Shown: positions 44,067-52,237 of the stretch, piece after piece
Numbering within the stretch: position 1 is the first letter of the stretch
Layout of the letters: each line of letters opens with the position of its first letter
Assembly: GCA_022822905.1 (NCBI GenBank)
Contig: JAJDYE010000016.1
Location: 1-64,000 of the forward strand
Source of the DNA: Acidimicrobiia bacterium
GTDB lineage: Bacteria; Actinomycetota; Acidimicrobiia; Acidimicrobiales; Bin134
Length of the DNA: 64,000 bases
Reading direction: 5' to 3'
Notes under the pieces: generated by a model
Seen by the model: the letters and a program-made list of their open reading frames with translations, nothing else
Told to the model about the DNA's origin: nothing
Database searches by the model: none
Program-made: the position numbers and the translations under genes

Positions 44067-44432
44067 CTAGTGAGACTCGGCCCCTGCCCCAGTGTGGGTC
44101 AGGTCGCCGTCCAGCCCGGAGGCGTCGTCAAAGCCGTATTTACTCAAAAGGTTGCGATAGTCCCGCTGGCAGAGCACGACGATGTCGATGTGGGGAAAGC
44201 ACTCCCGCAAGCGGCGGACTTTGCCGTTCTTGCGGGTGATGTACTTCTGGCGTGCGGTGGTGATCTCCACGTAGCGATCAAACTGAGGCAAATAGAAGTC
44301 TGGGCTGAACGCCTCGGTGACTTCGCCAGTCTCATTGCGGGAGAGCACAAAGGTGTCGGGCTCGTAGCGCCACTCGATGCCGTAGAAATCGAGCAATTCA
44401 GCGAACTGTCGCTCCGAATCATGGGCGAACAC
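44067..44432 (-). CDS. Small nuclease-fold-like protein of unknown function
   Basis: 121 aa from a GTG at 44432 with a strong SD (GAGGAGG, 11 nt upstream). The core EWRYEPDTF, then FSPDFYLPQFDRYVEITT, looks like the Asp...Glu part of a PD-(D/E)XK fold, but the catalytic ExK reads EIT. A downstream helix carries KVRRLRECFP. It lies between merR and gcvT on one strand. A VSR/Holliday-type nuclease relative is possible; no function is assigned. Confidence 0.65.
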   Translation of the reverse strand: MFAHDSERQFAELLDFYGIEWRYEPDTFVLSRNETGEVTEAFSPDFYLPQFDRYVEITTARQKYITRKNGKVRRLRECFPHIDIVVLCQRDYRNLLSKYGFDDASGLDGDLTHTGAGAESH

Positions 44433-44449
44433 GCGCTTGCCGGCCTCCT

Positions 44450-44947
44450 CTAGGATCCAGTTCGGGCGGCATCGATCCGGGATTGCGGTTCGGATGTATC
44501 CACAGGCAGAGCCTCCTCGATGGGCAACTCCCTCACCGCGGCATCCACCTCTTCGATCAAGCCCTCCATGCGGAGGTAGAGCGCCCCCTGGCCCTGGCGC
44601 AGCGCATCCAGAATCTGCTCATCGGTGCGAACCAACAGCGACTTGTTGCCGTTGATCACCAAATCGGCGCTGGCCACCTCTTCGCCGAGTTCGTCGCGCA
44701 GGTAATCGAACACCTCGCGCACCCGCTGGAGAGCGATTCCCTCATCCAACAGACGCTTGATCAGCTTTAACTCCAGCAAATCGTTGTAGGAGTACCGGCG
44801 GCGGCTGCCGCTTCCCTCGGCTTCCTGGGCGGTGGAAACGACCAATCCAGTCCGGGTCCAGTAGTCCAGCTGGCGGTAGGTGATGCCGACAATCTCGATG
44901 GTCTGAGGAGAACTGAAGTCTTTGGCTATCCGTGCGCGATCGCTCAT
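44450..44947 (-). CDS. MerR-family regulator (Rv1830-like)
   Basis: 165 aa. N-terminal winged HTH with VGITYRQLDYWTRTGLV and RRYSYNDLLELKLIKRLLDEG, then a dimerisation coil and a C-terminal ligand-domain-like segment without metal-binding cysteines. Gene order (bfn then merR) matches Rv1829-Rv1830. SD GGAG precedes the ATG, and a perfect 16-bp palindrome lies 15 bp upstream. Confidence 0.85.
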   Translation of the reverse strand: MSDRARIAKDFSSPQTIEIVGITYRQLDYWTRTGLVVSTAQEAEGSGSRRRYSYNDLLELKLIKRLLDEGIALQRVREVFDYLRDELGEEVASADLVINGNKSLLVRTDEQILDALRQGQGALYLRMEGLIEEVDAAVRELPIEEALPVDTSEPQSRIDAARTGS

Positions 44948-44961
44948 TTGACTCTCCGGTG

Positions 44962-44977
44962 CTGGGGCGCGCCCCAG
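44962..44977. promoter_or_regulatory. Perfect 16-bp palindrome upstream of merR
   Basis: CTGGGGCGCGCCCCAG is fully self-complementary and lies 15 bp before the ATG of the MerR-type gene. It could be an operator for the regulator itself or a leader hairpin near the ribosome site. Confidence 0.4.
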
Positions 44978-45016
44978 ATGCTGCTGCTTACATCGGGGAA
45001 ACTACGCCAATGGATT

Positions 45017-45043
45017 TCCACAGGGTAAACCTCTCCCTGTGGA
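45017..45043. promoter_or_regulatory. Inverted repeat between bfn and merR
   Basis: TCCACAGGG (45017-45025) and CCCTGTGGA (45035-45043) form a perfect 9-bp inverted repeat with a 9-bp spacer. The overall spacing fits a MerR-type operator; a terminator is less likely because no T-tract follows on either strand. The 128-bp gap between bfn and merR holds this and the 16-bp palindrome. Confidence 0.4.
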
Positions 45044-45075
45044 TTGTCAAGGAGCGATCTGGCCGGAAAAAGAAG

Positions 45076-45576
45076 TCAGCCGTTGAAGTCTTCCGGGGTG
45101 ACTTGATCCAGAAACTCCCGAAATTGGTCCAGAACCTCCTCAGTGGGAGGCTCGTCGCCTTCGGGCTCGTCAGGTTCCACCGCATGCCCGGCGGCGTCCA
45201 GTACCGACTCATCGGCGAAGATCGGCGCCCCAGCGCGAATCGCCAGAGCCACCGCATCTGAGGGACGACTGGAGATGCGACGGGCGCCGTTGCCCCCCCT
45301 CAACTCCAACTCAGCGTAAAAGGTCCGATCCCGCAACTCGGTCACCACAATGCGGTCGAGTTGCACGCCCAAGTCGTCCAGCACGTTCTTGAGCAGATCA
45401 TGGGTCATGGGGCGGGGCGTCTCCACCTCCTCCATGGCCAAGGCGATGGCTTGAGCCTCTGCCGCTCCGATGAAAATGGGCAGGAGCCGACCCTCACCGT
45501 CGGTCTCTCGCAGCAGCACGATGGGGGCGTTGGACGGAAGTTCGATCCGCACCCCGATCAGCTCCATTTCCTTCAT
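45076..45576 (-). CDS. Bifunctional nuclease family protein (BFN/DUF151, Rv1829-like)
   Basis: 166 aa from ATG 45576; the open frame extends further upstream, but that part overlaps hpt in another frame. Family signatures: MELIGVRIELPSNAPIVLLRE, LPIFIGAAEAQAIALAMEEV, RPMTHDLLKNVLDDLG, and ISSRPSDAVALAIRAGAPIFA. The fold is conserved across actinobacteria next to garA and merR genes; DNase/RNase activity was reported for plant relatives, but the bacterial role is unclear. The acidic tail ends in FREFLDQVTPEDF. Confidence 0.87.
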   Translation of the reverse strand: MKEMELIGVRIELPSNAPIVLLRETDGEGRLLPIFIGAAEAQAIALAMEEVETPRPMTHDLLKNVLDDLGVQLDRIVVTELRDRTFYAELELRGGNGARRISSRPSDAVALAIRAGAPIFADESVLDAAGHAVEPDEPEGDEPPTEEVLDQFREFLDQVTPEDFNG

Positions 45577-45586
45577 CACACCCACG

Positions 45587-46144
45587 TTAGTAGAGCATAG
45601 AGACGTAAGCGTCGGGATCGTCGGCCAGCAAGTCGGGATCTCCGACCACCAAACGGTCGAGATTGCGGTAGCGGCCGGCCCAGTCCAGGCCATAGCCCAA
45701 AAAGAACTCGTCCGGCGCCTCGAAGCCGACGTGGTCGGGCTCGAGCGGCAGGATGCGGCGGGCACTTCGGTTGAGCAGCGCAGCCACCGCCACCGATGCC
45801 GCCGACCGCCGGTGCAATTCTCCCATCAGGTACGCGAGGCTCAGCCCGGTGTCCACGATGTCCTCCACCAGCACGACTTGGCGCCCGGTCACGTCGCAGT
45901 CCAGATCCTTGACCAATCGGACCCGTCCGGAATCAGCGGCAAACCGGGACAACGCCAAGAAGTCCACCTCCACCGTTATGTCCACCGCTCGGACCAGATC
46001 GGCCAGAAACGGCAGGCTTCCCTTCAGTACCGACACCAGAACAACCCCATCGGAGTACTGCTGGGAGATCTCCGAAGCCACCCGCCCGACGGCCTGCTCT
46101 ATGGCCTCCGGGCTTGCGAACAGCTCGGGCGCCTTACGGCCCAC
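45587..46144 (-). CDS. hpt: Hypoxanthine phosphoribosyltransferase
   Basis: 185 aa with a GTG start 4 nt after the merR stop. The PRPP-binding motif VVLVEDIVDTGLSL, the KGSLPFLADL segment and the C-terminal DEFFLGYGLDWAGRYRNL loop are diagnostic. It salvages hypoxanthine and guanine to IMP and GMP. It sits inside the block that in mycobacteria runs merR-bfn-merR without hpt. Confidence 0.93.
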   Translation of the reverse strand: MGRKAPELFASPEAIEQAVGRVASEISQQYSDGVVLVSVLKGSLPFLADLVRAVDITVEVDFLALSRFAADSGRVRLVKDLDCDVTGRQVVLVEDIVDTGLSLAYLMGELHRRSAASVAVAALLNRSARRILPLEPDHVGFEAPDEFFLGYGLDWAGRYRNLDRLVVGDPDLLADDPDAYVSMLY

Positions 46145-46148
46145 GCTG

Positions 46149-46868
46149 CTAACGATTCCGAGTGTGGCCGGCCAAGGCGCATCGGAGCAGCGAGAGCCGC
46201 AACTCCGAACCGAGATTGATCAGCTCTACCAGCGTGTCCTGGGATTGCTTGCGGGACTGGGCCGTGCGCTGCATCACCATGGGCATAATCCGCTGCTCCA
46301 TCAGTCCCGCCTCTCGCTCTGCCGCCGACTTGTAGGCCCGCAGGTGGCGGGGCTCCACCCCATGGGCCAAGAAGCCGGCTGCCACTTTGGCCACAATCAC
46401 TGCTTCGCTGCCGTAGTGCCGCAGCGCGCCGTCGTCTAGGGGCTCGATGAGGCCAAACTTCTGAAGCTCCATGATCTTGGATTGGCTCAGCCCGCTCGCT
46501 GAGGCCAGCTCGTCCAGGGTCAGCGACACAGACACCGATCCCGGGTCCAGCGGGTTGGGCCGGCGCGCCCCTCGGGGGCCGGCCCCGTCGCTGTTGGATT
46601 CGCTGCCTCCTTCGAACCCGCCGAAGTCTTGGTGGCCGATGCGCTCTTTGATGACCTTGAGGGGCAGGAAGTGATCCCGCTGCTGCTCAAGAATCCAGCG
46701 CAGTCGGCTGATGTCGATGTCGGTGAACTTCCGGTACCCAGATCGGTTTCTCTCGGGATCGATGAGACCCTGGCTCTCCAGAAAACGGATCTTGGAGATG
46801 CTGATATCGGAGAACTCCTCTTTCAGCAGATCCAGCACCTGCCCGATAGACCGATACTGGGTGCTCAT
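46149..46868 (-). CDS. MerR-family regulator (Rv1828/FtsR-like)
   Basis: 239 aa. N-terminal MerR domain: SIGQVLDLLKEEFSDISISK, IRFLESQGLIDPERNRSGYR. A Gly/Ser/Asp-rich linker follows, then a second HTH-like part (LTLDELASASGLSQSKIMEL) and a C-terminal helical region. Relatives in corynebacteria and mycobacteria (FtsR, Rv1828) regulate cell-division or growth genes. It overlaps garA by 4 bp (ATGA). Confidence 0.87.
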   Translation of the reverse strand: MSTQYRSIGQVLDLLKEEFSDISISKIRFLESQGLIDPERNRSGYRKFTDIDISRLRWILEQQRDHFLPLKVIKERIGHQDFGGFEGGSESNSDGAGPRGARRPNPLDPGSVSVSLTLDELASASGLSQSKIMELQKFGLIEPLDDGALRHYGSEAVIVAKVAAGFLAHGVEPRHLRAYKSAAEREAGLMEQRIMPMVMQRTAQSRKQSQDTLVELINLGSELRLSLLRCALAGHTRNR

Positions 46869-47353
46869 CCGCCGGTCCCGTCGTAGAACACCAGTTTGAA
46901 TCGCCCTACTTGAAGCTCGTCGCCGTTCTTCAATCCGGCATCCTCCACCCTGCGGCTATTCAGATAGGTTCCGTTCAGCGAGCCCATGTCTTTGACGTGC
47001 TGCACCAAGCCGTCCCGATAAACCTCGGCATGGCGCCGGGAGACGGTGATGTCGTCCAAAAAAATGTCGGAGTCGGGATGACGGCCCACCACCACCCGAG
47101 TCTGAGCCAGCTCGAATCGACTGCCCGCGGCCGGCCCCTGGGTGACCACAAACACCGCCGGCTGCCGGACCAGACCGGCTTCGATATCCAACTCGGTGGT
47201 CGGCTCGTCCACGGTGCCAGCTACTTCGGAGCCGCCAAGTGGTTTGAGGCGATACCCGCACGAGGCGCAGAAGTTGTCATCAATCCCGCTGACATGACCG
47301 CATTGCGGGCAGATAACCCCCTGGGCCTCTCCGTCATCGGGCCGGGAGGTCAA
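46865..47353 (-). CDS. garA: FHA-domain signalling protein GarA-like, with zinc ribbon
   Basis: 162 aa. A CPQC...CASC zinc ribbon (15-32) is followed by a Thr-rich motif (EPTTELD) in the place of the GarA phosphorylation site ETTS, and a C-terminal FHA domain (GRHPDSDIFLDD, TVSRRHAE, GSLNGTYLN). GarA/OdhI proteins, when unphosphorylated, bind and inhibit 2-oxoglutarate dehydrogenase and related enzymes. The start is a TTG overlapping the gcvH stop (TTGA). The zinc ribbon is not present in mycobacterial GarA. Confidence 0.85.
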   Translation of the reverse strand: MTSRPDDGEAQGVICPQCGHVSGIDDNFCASCGYRLKPLGGSEVAGTVDEPTTELDIEAGLVRQPAVFVVTQGPAAGSRFELAQTRVVVGRHPDSDIFLDDITVSRRHAEVYRDGLVQHVKDMGSLNGTYLNSRRVEDAGLKNGDELQVGRFKLVFYDGTGG

Positions 47354-47736
47354 TCGATGCTCTCAGTCAGATCGGTGTAAGCCGCCGCATCCAGGAGATT
47401 GTCCAGCTCTGACAGGTCGGAGGCTTCGATGATGCAGATCCACCCTTCGCCGTAGGGGTCTTCATTCAGCCGCTCGGGGTGATCGATCAGGTCGGTGTTC
47501 ACCTCGACCACTGTGCCGGTTACCGGCGAATAGATCTCTGAGACCGATTTGGTGGACTCGACCTCGCTGAACGGCTCGCCACTAGCCACCTCGGTCCCCA
47601 CCGGGGGGAGGTCGATATAGACCACGTCGCCAAGGGCGTCCTGGGCGTAGTCGGTGATGCCGAGGCAAACCCGATTGCCTTCCGTCCTCGTCCATTCGTG
47701 ATCTTCGGAGTAGCGCAGTTCAACCGGTACGTTCAT
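47350..47736 (-). CDS. gcvH: Glycine cleavage system H protein
   Basis: 128 aa from ATG 47736. LRYSEDHEWTRTEGNRVCLG, GDVVYIDLPPVGTEV and the lipoyl-lysine motif VESTKSVSEIYSPVTG are all present. It carries the aminomethyl group between the P and T proteins on a lipoyl arm. TACGGT (47744-47749, minus strand) lies 7 nt before the ATG. It is followed by garA, as in mycobacteria. Confidence 0.94.
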   Translation of the reverse strand: MNVPVELRYSEDHEWTRTEGNRVCLGITDYAQDALGDVVYIDLPPVGTEVASGEPFSEVESTKSVSEIYSPVTGTVVEVNTDLIDHPERLNEDPYGEGWICIIEASDLSELDNLLDAAAYTDLTESID

Positions 47737-47774
47737 TGGAGACACCGTACCGGCTCTCACCCAAACTCTCAACC

Positions 47775-48365
47775 TCAGCTTGAGGCTCCGGCTCTCCCTT
47801 CGGCGAGAGCCCGGCGAGCACGAGGTATGTATTCCACCGCCGCGTAGTAGCTGAGCGCCAACGACGGAATGCCCAATCCCCATCCGACACCCCGCAGGGC
47901 TGCTCCCCCACCCACGCTCGAATCTCCCAGCAGCAGGAACGGCAGGGCGAACATGAGCCCGAACGTGGCTGTTTTGCCGCTCCAGGTCACGTCAATCCGG
48001 CGAGCCCCCATTGCGCCCAGCACCACTGTGGCCAGCGACACCACCGCCTCTCTGACCAGCATGGTCATCCCGAATGCCGCATGGAGAGAGCCATCCACCA
48101 TCATCGCCACCACCGCAGCCAGAAACATCAGCCGGTCGGCGGTTGGGTCCAGGATCTTCCCCAGTTCCGAGACCTGGTTGAACCGCCGGGCAATATAGCC
48201 GTCTACCCAGTCGGTGGCCCCCAGAACGCCGAGCAGGATGGCGGCCCCGGCTCGATTTCCCATGCCCAGCAACAACACGCAGAACACCGGCACACACCCC
48301 AGCCGAAGCACCGAGATGACGTTGGGAACCGTCCAAACCCGCCACTCAGCTTCCCTCGAACTCAC
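47775..48365 (-). CDS. pgsA: CDP-alcohol phosphatidyltransferase (PgsA type)
   Basis: About 196 aa from the GTG at 48365; a TTG at 48374 would overlap the likely -10 hexamer TAGCAT. The CDP-alcohol transferase motif is complete: DWVDGYIARRFNQVSELGKI followed by LDPTADR. Several hydrophobic helices place it in the membrane. It probably makes phosphatidylglycerophosphate from CDP-diacylglycerol; cardiolipin synthesis is an alternative. It is divergent from the HIT gene and upstream of gcvH, as pgsA2 is in M. tuberculosis. Confidence 0.85.
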   Translation of the reverse strand: MSSREAEWRVWTVPNVISVLRLGCVPVFCVLLLGMGNRAGAAILLGVLGATDWVDGYIARRFNQVSELGKILDPTADRLMFLAAVVAMMVDGSLHAAFGMTMLVREAVVSLATVVLGAMGARRIDVTWSGKTATFGLMFALPFLLLGDSSVGGGAALRGVGWGLGIPSLALSYYAAVEYIPRARRALAEGRAGASS

Positions 48366-48420
48366 GAGGGCCAATGCTACAGAGGCAGGCTGGGGGGTGG
48401 CCCGGACTTACAATGGGCAG

Positions 48421-48819
48421 ATGGCCAGCGTCTTTTCCTTGATCATCAACCGAGACCTGCCGGGGCACTTTGTGTGGGAAGACGATGACTGCGTGGCCAT
48501 CCTGTCCATCAACCCCATCCAGACTGGGCATACGCTGGTCGTGCCCCGGGCCGAGATCGATCACTGGCTGGACGTCCCGCCGGAACTGGCCGCCCATCTC
48601 ATGGTGGTGGCCCATACGGTGGGCACCGCTCAGATGGCCGCCTTCAAGCCGTCCCGTGTGGGCCTCATCATCGCCGGCCTCGAGGTTCCCCACACCCATT
48701 TGCATGTGATCCCCATGTCAAACATGAACGACTTGAACTTCGCCAACGCCAAGGCCTCGGTTCCCCCCGAGGAGCTGGCCCATACCGCTGAGACCCTGCG
48801 CTCGCACCTCCCCGCTTAG
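48421..48819 (+). CDS. HIT-family nucleotide hydrolase/transferase
   Basis: 132 aa. The histidine triad reads HTHLHVIP; the N-terminal FSLIINRDLPGHFVWEDDDC and INPIQTGHTLVVPR are typical of Hint-like proteins, which hydrolyse AMP conjugates. TACAAT (48409-48414) ends exactly 6 nt before the ATG, which selects this start over an in-frame upstream one. The stop overlaps the convergent DUF2079 gene by 4 bp. Confidence 0.9.
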   Translation: MASVFSLIINRDLPGHFVWEDDDCVAILSINPIQTGHTLVVPRAEIDHWLDVPPELAAHLMVVAHTVGTAQMAAFKPSRVGLIIAGLEVPHTHLHVIPMSNMNDLNFANAKASVPPEELAHTAETLRSHLPA

Positions 48820-50345
48820 CTCTGGATCACGTTGCGGAGTCGGTAGACCCACAGGGTGCGCCCTCCCTCTTCCAGCTCAAGCCGTTCAAAGCCGGTTCGT
48901 CGCACGTCCAAATCGAAGCCCTCGATGTCGAGGGGGGTCCAGCCGGGAGCGGATGCGGGGTCGAACACAATCCACTCCACTTTGGGAGTGGCGGCCACCG
49001 CAGCACTGGAAGGGTCTTCTCCGGTGTGGAGCTGATACAGCCGGGTGCGGTCCGACAGCAGGGGAAGGACCTGCTCCGAGGCTCGCACCGACGCATCCGA
49101 CGGGACCATATCGGCCGCCTCTTGCCGGGCTATGTCTATCGTGTCGCGTTGGCCCCAGTTCCACGGCCTCTCGTACAGGGAGCTGGGAGCATCGCGCACG
49201 AAGAACAGACCGGCAGTGAGCACAAGCGCGGTGAGCAGACGACGGTCCACGTTCACCCGCTCCACCAGCACCCGACCGGAGCGGGCCAGGGCGAACACCG
49301 TGGCCGCGAAGACAAACGGAATCATCGGCACCGTCTGAGAAGCCTCGGCCAATTGGCCGGTGGGCACATCGGCCACCAAGTACACCGCAAACAGGGGCAG
49401 AACCGGCAGCACATAGCGGGGCGCCACCAACGGCAGCAGCATCACCGGGGCCAGCAGGAAGACGATCATCTGGAAGTTGACCTGCGAAACCGCATCGGCC
49501 ACCACCTGATGAGGGCCGGAGATGAAGCCCCAGAGAACCGACCCCGGGTGTCCACTGCCAAAGTCGGAGAACGCCTCGATGTGGGGGAATCGCCCACCGT
49601 TGAAGCGAGGCTGAATGGCGGTCATGGCCACCAGCCCGTAGGCCAGGCCCCCAAGGGAGATGTACATTCCGGGGCGGCGCCGACCCTCCAAGAGCACCAG
49701 CAGTCCCAGCCCGGAGAGGGCGAAGGCCAAATCCGACCGGCAGGTCACCACCAGCAGGGCGAACAAGGCAAACCAATTCCAGCGGCCGGTCAAGGCAGCG
49801 AGCACGGCGGCGAACAGCGCGGGCACTGCCAGTGCCTCGGGGTGGAAGTCGGACAGGTTGATCGTGTGGACCGCCGGATAGGCGCAATAGGCGAATACCA
49901 CGGCAAAGGCCGCCCCCGATTTGAGGCCGCCCACATCGCGGGCAATCCGCCACAGTGGCACTACTGCCAAGCCCAAGGCCGCGGCTTGCAGACAGAGCAG
50001 CGTGGGCTGGTCGGGGAACAGGGCGGTCAGCCCCGCCACCGGGTAGAGGATGAAAGCAGCCTGCTCCCACAGCAAGTTGTGGCCGGCCACGCTAGAGCGC
50101 GGCTCGTAGCCCTCCCCGATGAGCCACAGTCCCTGGAGGTGGGCCGACAGGTCGGCCCCAGCGTCTAGTTGGTATGCCCGGGTCAAGGCCAGACCGGCGA
50201 GCGCCGCGCCCAAGAACACGGCGATGATCCACGGAACGGCCCGGTCGAATTGCCTGGTGTCGAGACGAGCCTGCCAACGCAACGAGACGATCTCCAGCCG
50301 CCGCCGGAACTGGGCCAGCGACACCTTGGTCTGCTCGAAATCCAC
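48816..50345 (-). CDS. DUF2079-family polytopic membrane protein
   Basis: 509 aa from a GTG at 50345 whose first base is the last base of the amidohydrolase stop (TAGTG). An upstream extension of the frame is Arg-rich shadow sequence within the amidohydrolase gene and is rejected. About a dozen hydrophobic helices are visible, with YQLDAGADLSAHLQGLWLIG and HNLLWEQAAF near the first, and a soluble C-terminal domain with SDRTRLYQLHTGED. The family resembles glycosyltransferases of the GT-C type but has no settled function. Confidence 0.8.
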   Translation of the reverse strand: MDFEQTKVSLAQFRRRLEIVSLRWQARLDTRQFDRAVPWIIAVFLGAALAGLALTRAYQLDAGADLSAHLQGLWLIGEGYEPRSSVAGHNLLWEQAAFILYPVAGLTALFPDQPTLLCLQAAALGLAVVPLWRIARDVGGLKSGAAFAVVFAYCAYPAVHTINLSDFHPEALAVPALFAAVLAALTGRWNWFALFALLVVTCRSDLAFALSGLGLLVLLEGRRRPGMYISLGGLAYGLVAMTAIQPRFNGGRFPHIEAFSDFGSGHPGSVLWGFISGPHQVVADAVSQVNFQMIVFLLAPVMLLPLVAPRYVLPVLPLFAVYLVADVPTGQLAEASQTVPMIPFVFAATVFALARSGRVLVERVNVDRRLLTALVLTAGLFFVRDAPSSLYERPWNWGQRDTIDIARQEAADMVPSDASVRASEQVLPLLSDRTRLYQLHTGEDPSSAAVAATPKVEWIVFDPASAPGWTPLDIEGFDLDVRRTGFERLELEEGGRTLWVYRLRNVIQS

Positions 50346-52090
50346 TACCCGACCAGTACGGTCTCGGTATCGCGCCCCGATCGCAGCAGGGCGCCGGGTC
50401 GGGCATCGGTAGCCTGACCGCCGCTCACGATGGGCTGGCCGTTCACCAACACGTGGTGTACTCCCACTGCGTCGGCGAACAGCCGGGCCGAACCGCCCGG
50501 CAGATCGTCCACCATGCGCATGGCGCCGGAGTCGATCGTGTCGGGGTCGAATACCACAAGGTCGGCGTGCCAGCCCCCCTCGATGCGGCCCCGCTCCCTC
50601 AGGCCGAACAAGCGGGCCGGGGCGTCGGTGAGCATGTGAATGGCCGTCTCCAGTGATGCCAGCCCTCGGCCCCGCAGGCAGTCGCCCAAAAATGCGGTGG
50701 TATAGGGGGCACCGCACATCCGATCGAGGTGGGCGCCGGCATCGGAGCCCCCCAGCAGGGTGTGCTCGCTCTGCCAGGCTTCGGCCCGAAGTCGCCAACT
50801 CTCGTCGTCGTCATCGGTGGGGGCCGGCCACAGCACGGTGCGCAGCTCGTCGGCGAGCACGATGTCGAGCAGGGTGGTGAAGGGCTCGGATCCCCGTTCA
50901 GCGGCAATGTCAGCCACGGTTCGCCCGGTAAGCCCCTGGTTGGCCGAGCTGAAGGTGTCGCCGATCCGGTAGCCGCCCCAGCCGGTGAGTCGGGTGAACA
51001 CCCCAGCGTCAGGCGAGGCAGCCCGCTCGGCTAGATGGGTCCGGGTTTGGGGATCAGCAAGTTTGGCCATTCGCTCGGACACCGGCAGGCCGAGCACCTC
51101 CCCCCAGTCGGGGAGCATGTTGAGAGCGCAGTAGCTTAGAAAGCTCATATTCATGCCCACCAGCACCGGCATGGTCAGCGCCACCACCCGAGCGCCGTGC
51201 TCGGCGGCACGCACTGAGGCACCCAGTTGAGCCCGGTAGCGATCGGGATCGGCGGAGTCGATGGTGAGCACGTTCCAATTGAGCGGGCGGCGGGCCGATC
51301 GGGACATGGCCACCATGAGATCCAGTTCTTCATCGGTGAAGCCCTGCATGCACCCGTCGGTCACGTATTCCAGGGTGGTCCCCTCGTGCTCCGACACCAC
51401 CGAGCAAAGCGCAATCACCTCTTCGTCGCTGGCGAAGCGGGAGGCCACCGGGGCGCCATCGCCGTCGTTGTGGGTGTAGGAAAGCGAGGTGGAGAAACCC
51501 AGCCCGCCCGCCACAATGCCGTCGGCCAAGAGACCTTTCATCGCCTCGAGCTGGCTGGGATCAGCCTCGTTGCCGGTGGCGTCGGCCCCCATGACCGCCC
51601 GACGGATAGCGCAGTGGCCTACCAAGAACCCGGCGTTCACGCCGAGAGTGCCGTCCAATCGGGCCAAGTAGTCGGAAAACGTGCGCCACGACCAGTCCAG
51701 CCCGGTCTCCAGGGCAGAAAGCGGCATGCCCTCCACCTTGGCCATCATGCGCTGGAGGTAGGGGGCGTCGCCGGGGTTGAGGGGCGCCAGGGTGAATCCA
51801 CAGTTTCCGCCGATCACGGTGGTCACCCCGTGCAGGTTGGACGGAGAGGCGGCGGGATCCCAGAACAGTTGGGCGTCGTAGTGGGTGTGGGGGTCCACGA
51901 AACCGGGGCAAACCACCAGGCCAGAGGCATCAATCTCGGTGCGTCCAGATTCGGCGACGTCCTCGATAGCAGTAATCCGCCCGTCCCTGACTCCGATATC
52001 GCCGGAAAAACCCACGCTTCCCGAGCCGTCGATAATCGTGCCCCCGCGGACTACCAGGTCCAACACGGCCCCAATCCTACTTATCCGCAT
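50345..52090 (-). CDS. N-acyl-D-amino-acid deacylase-like amidohydrolase
   Basis: 581 aa from ATG 52090; a GTG at 52066 just before LDLVVRGGTIIDG is equally plausible. Amidohydrolase features: LVVCPGFVDPHTHYDAQLFW with the metal-binding HxH, GNCGFTLAP (a D-aminoacylase signature), GHCAIRRAVMG, GGSDAGAHLDRM with the catalytic Asp, and a C-terminal HADLVVFDPDTID. It would cleave N-acyl bonds of D-amino acids or similar amides with bound zinc. The DUF2079 gene is coupled downstream. Confidence 0.85.
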   Translation of the reverse strand: MRISRIGAVLDLVVRGGTIIDGSGSVGFSGDIGVRDGRITAIEDVAESGRTEIDASGLVVCPGFVDPHTHYDAQLFWDPAASPSNLHGVTTVIGGNCGFTLAPLNPGDAPYLQRMMAKVEGMPLSALETGLDWSWRTFSDYLARLDGTLGVNAGFLVGHCAIRRAVMGADATGNEADPSQLEAMKGLLADGIVAGGLGFSTSLSYTHNDGDGAPVASRFASDEEVIALCSVVSEHEGTTLEYVTDGCMQGFTDEELDLMVAMSRSARRPLNWNVLTIDSADPDRYRAQLGASVRAAEHGARVVALTMPVLVGMNMSFLSYCALNMLPDWGEVLGLPVSERMAKLADPQTRTHLAERAASPDAGVFTRLTGWGGYRIGDTFSSANQGLTGRTVADIAAERGSEPFTTLLDIVLADELRTVLWPAPTDDDDESWRLRAEAWQSEHTLLGGSDAGAHLDRMCGAPYTTAFLGDCLRGRGLASLETAIHMLTDAPARLFGLRERGRIEGGWHADLVVFDPDTIDSGAMRMVDDLPGGSARLFADAVGVHHVLVNGQPIVSGGQATDARPGALLRSGRDTETVLVG

Positions 52091-52129
52091 GGGGTCCCCC
52101 CACCCTGGCCCACTATGCTCACCCCGTTA

Positions 52130-52207
52130 CGGGCTGTGGCGCAGCTTGGTTAGCGCGTCGGTCTGGGGGACCGAAGGTCCCGGGTTCAAATCCCGGCAGC
52201 CCGACCA
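52130..52207 (+). tRNA. tRNA-Pro (GGG anticodon), CCA encoded
   Basis: All arms fold: acceptor CGGGCTG/CAGCCCG, D-arm GCGC...GCGC, anticodon stem TCGGT/ACCGA with loop CTGGGGG (anticodon GGG), T-arm CCGGG TTCAAAT CCCGG, discriminator A and encoded CCA. Accessory genes begin just downstream, so this tRNA is a likely integration point for the island that follows. Confidence 0.95.
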
Positions 52208-52237
52208 AAAGAGACCAGTATGTGGGGGCTGTGCCGC

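Noticed and set aside
45017..45043. DnaA-box or origin signal (TTTCCACAG)
   Set aside because: Only single weak matches to TTATCCACA, with no cluster and no dnaA/dnaN nearby.
47737..47883. Longer gcvH product
   Set aside because: The added residues are not H-protein-like, and the ATG at 47736 follows a promoter-like hexamer at 7 nt.
48816..50798. 660-aa version of the DUF2079 protein
   Set aside because: The extra N-terminal 150 residues are Arg/Gly/Pro-rich shadow sequence inside the amidohydrolase gene; the GTG at 50345 starts the membrane protein.
52188..52207. Direct repeat of the tRNA-Pro 3' end as an attachment site near 60.4-60.8 kb
   Set aside because: No second copy of the T-arm/acceptor sequence could be found by eye in that region.
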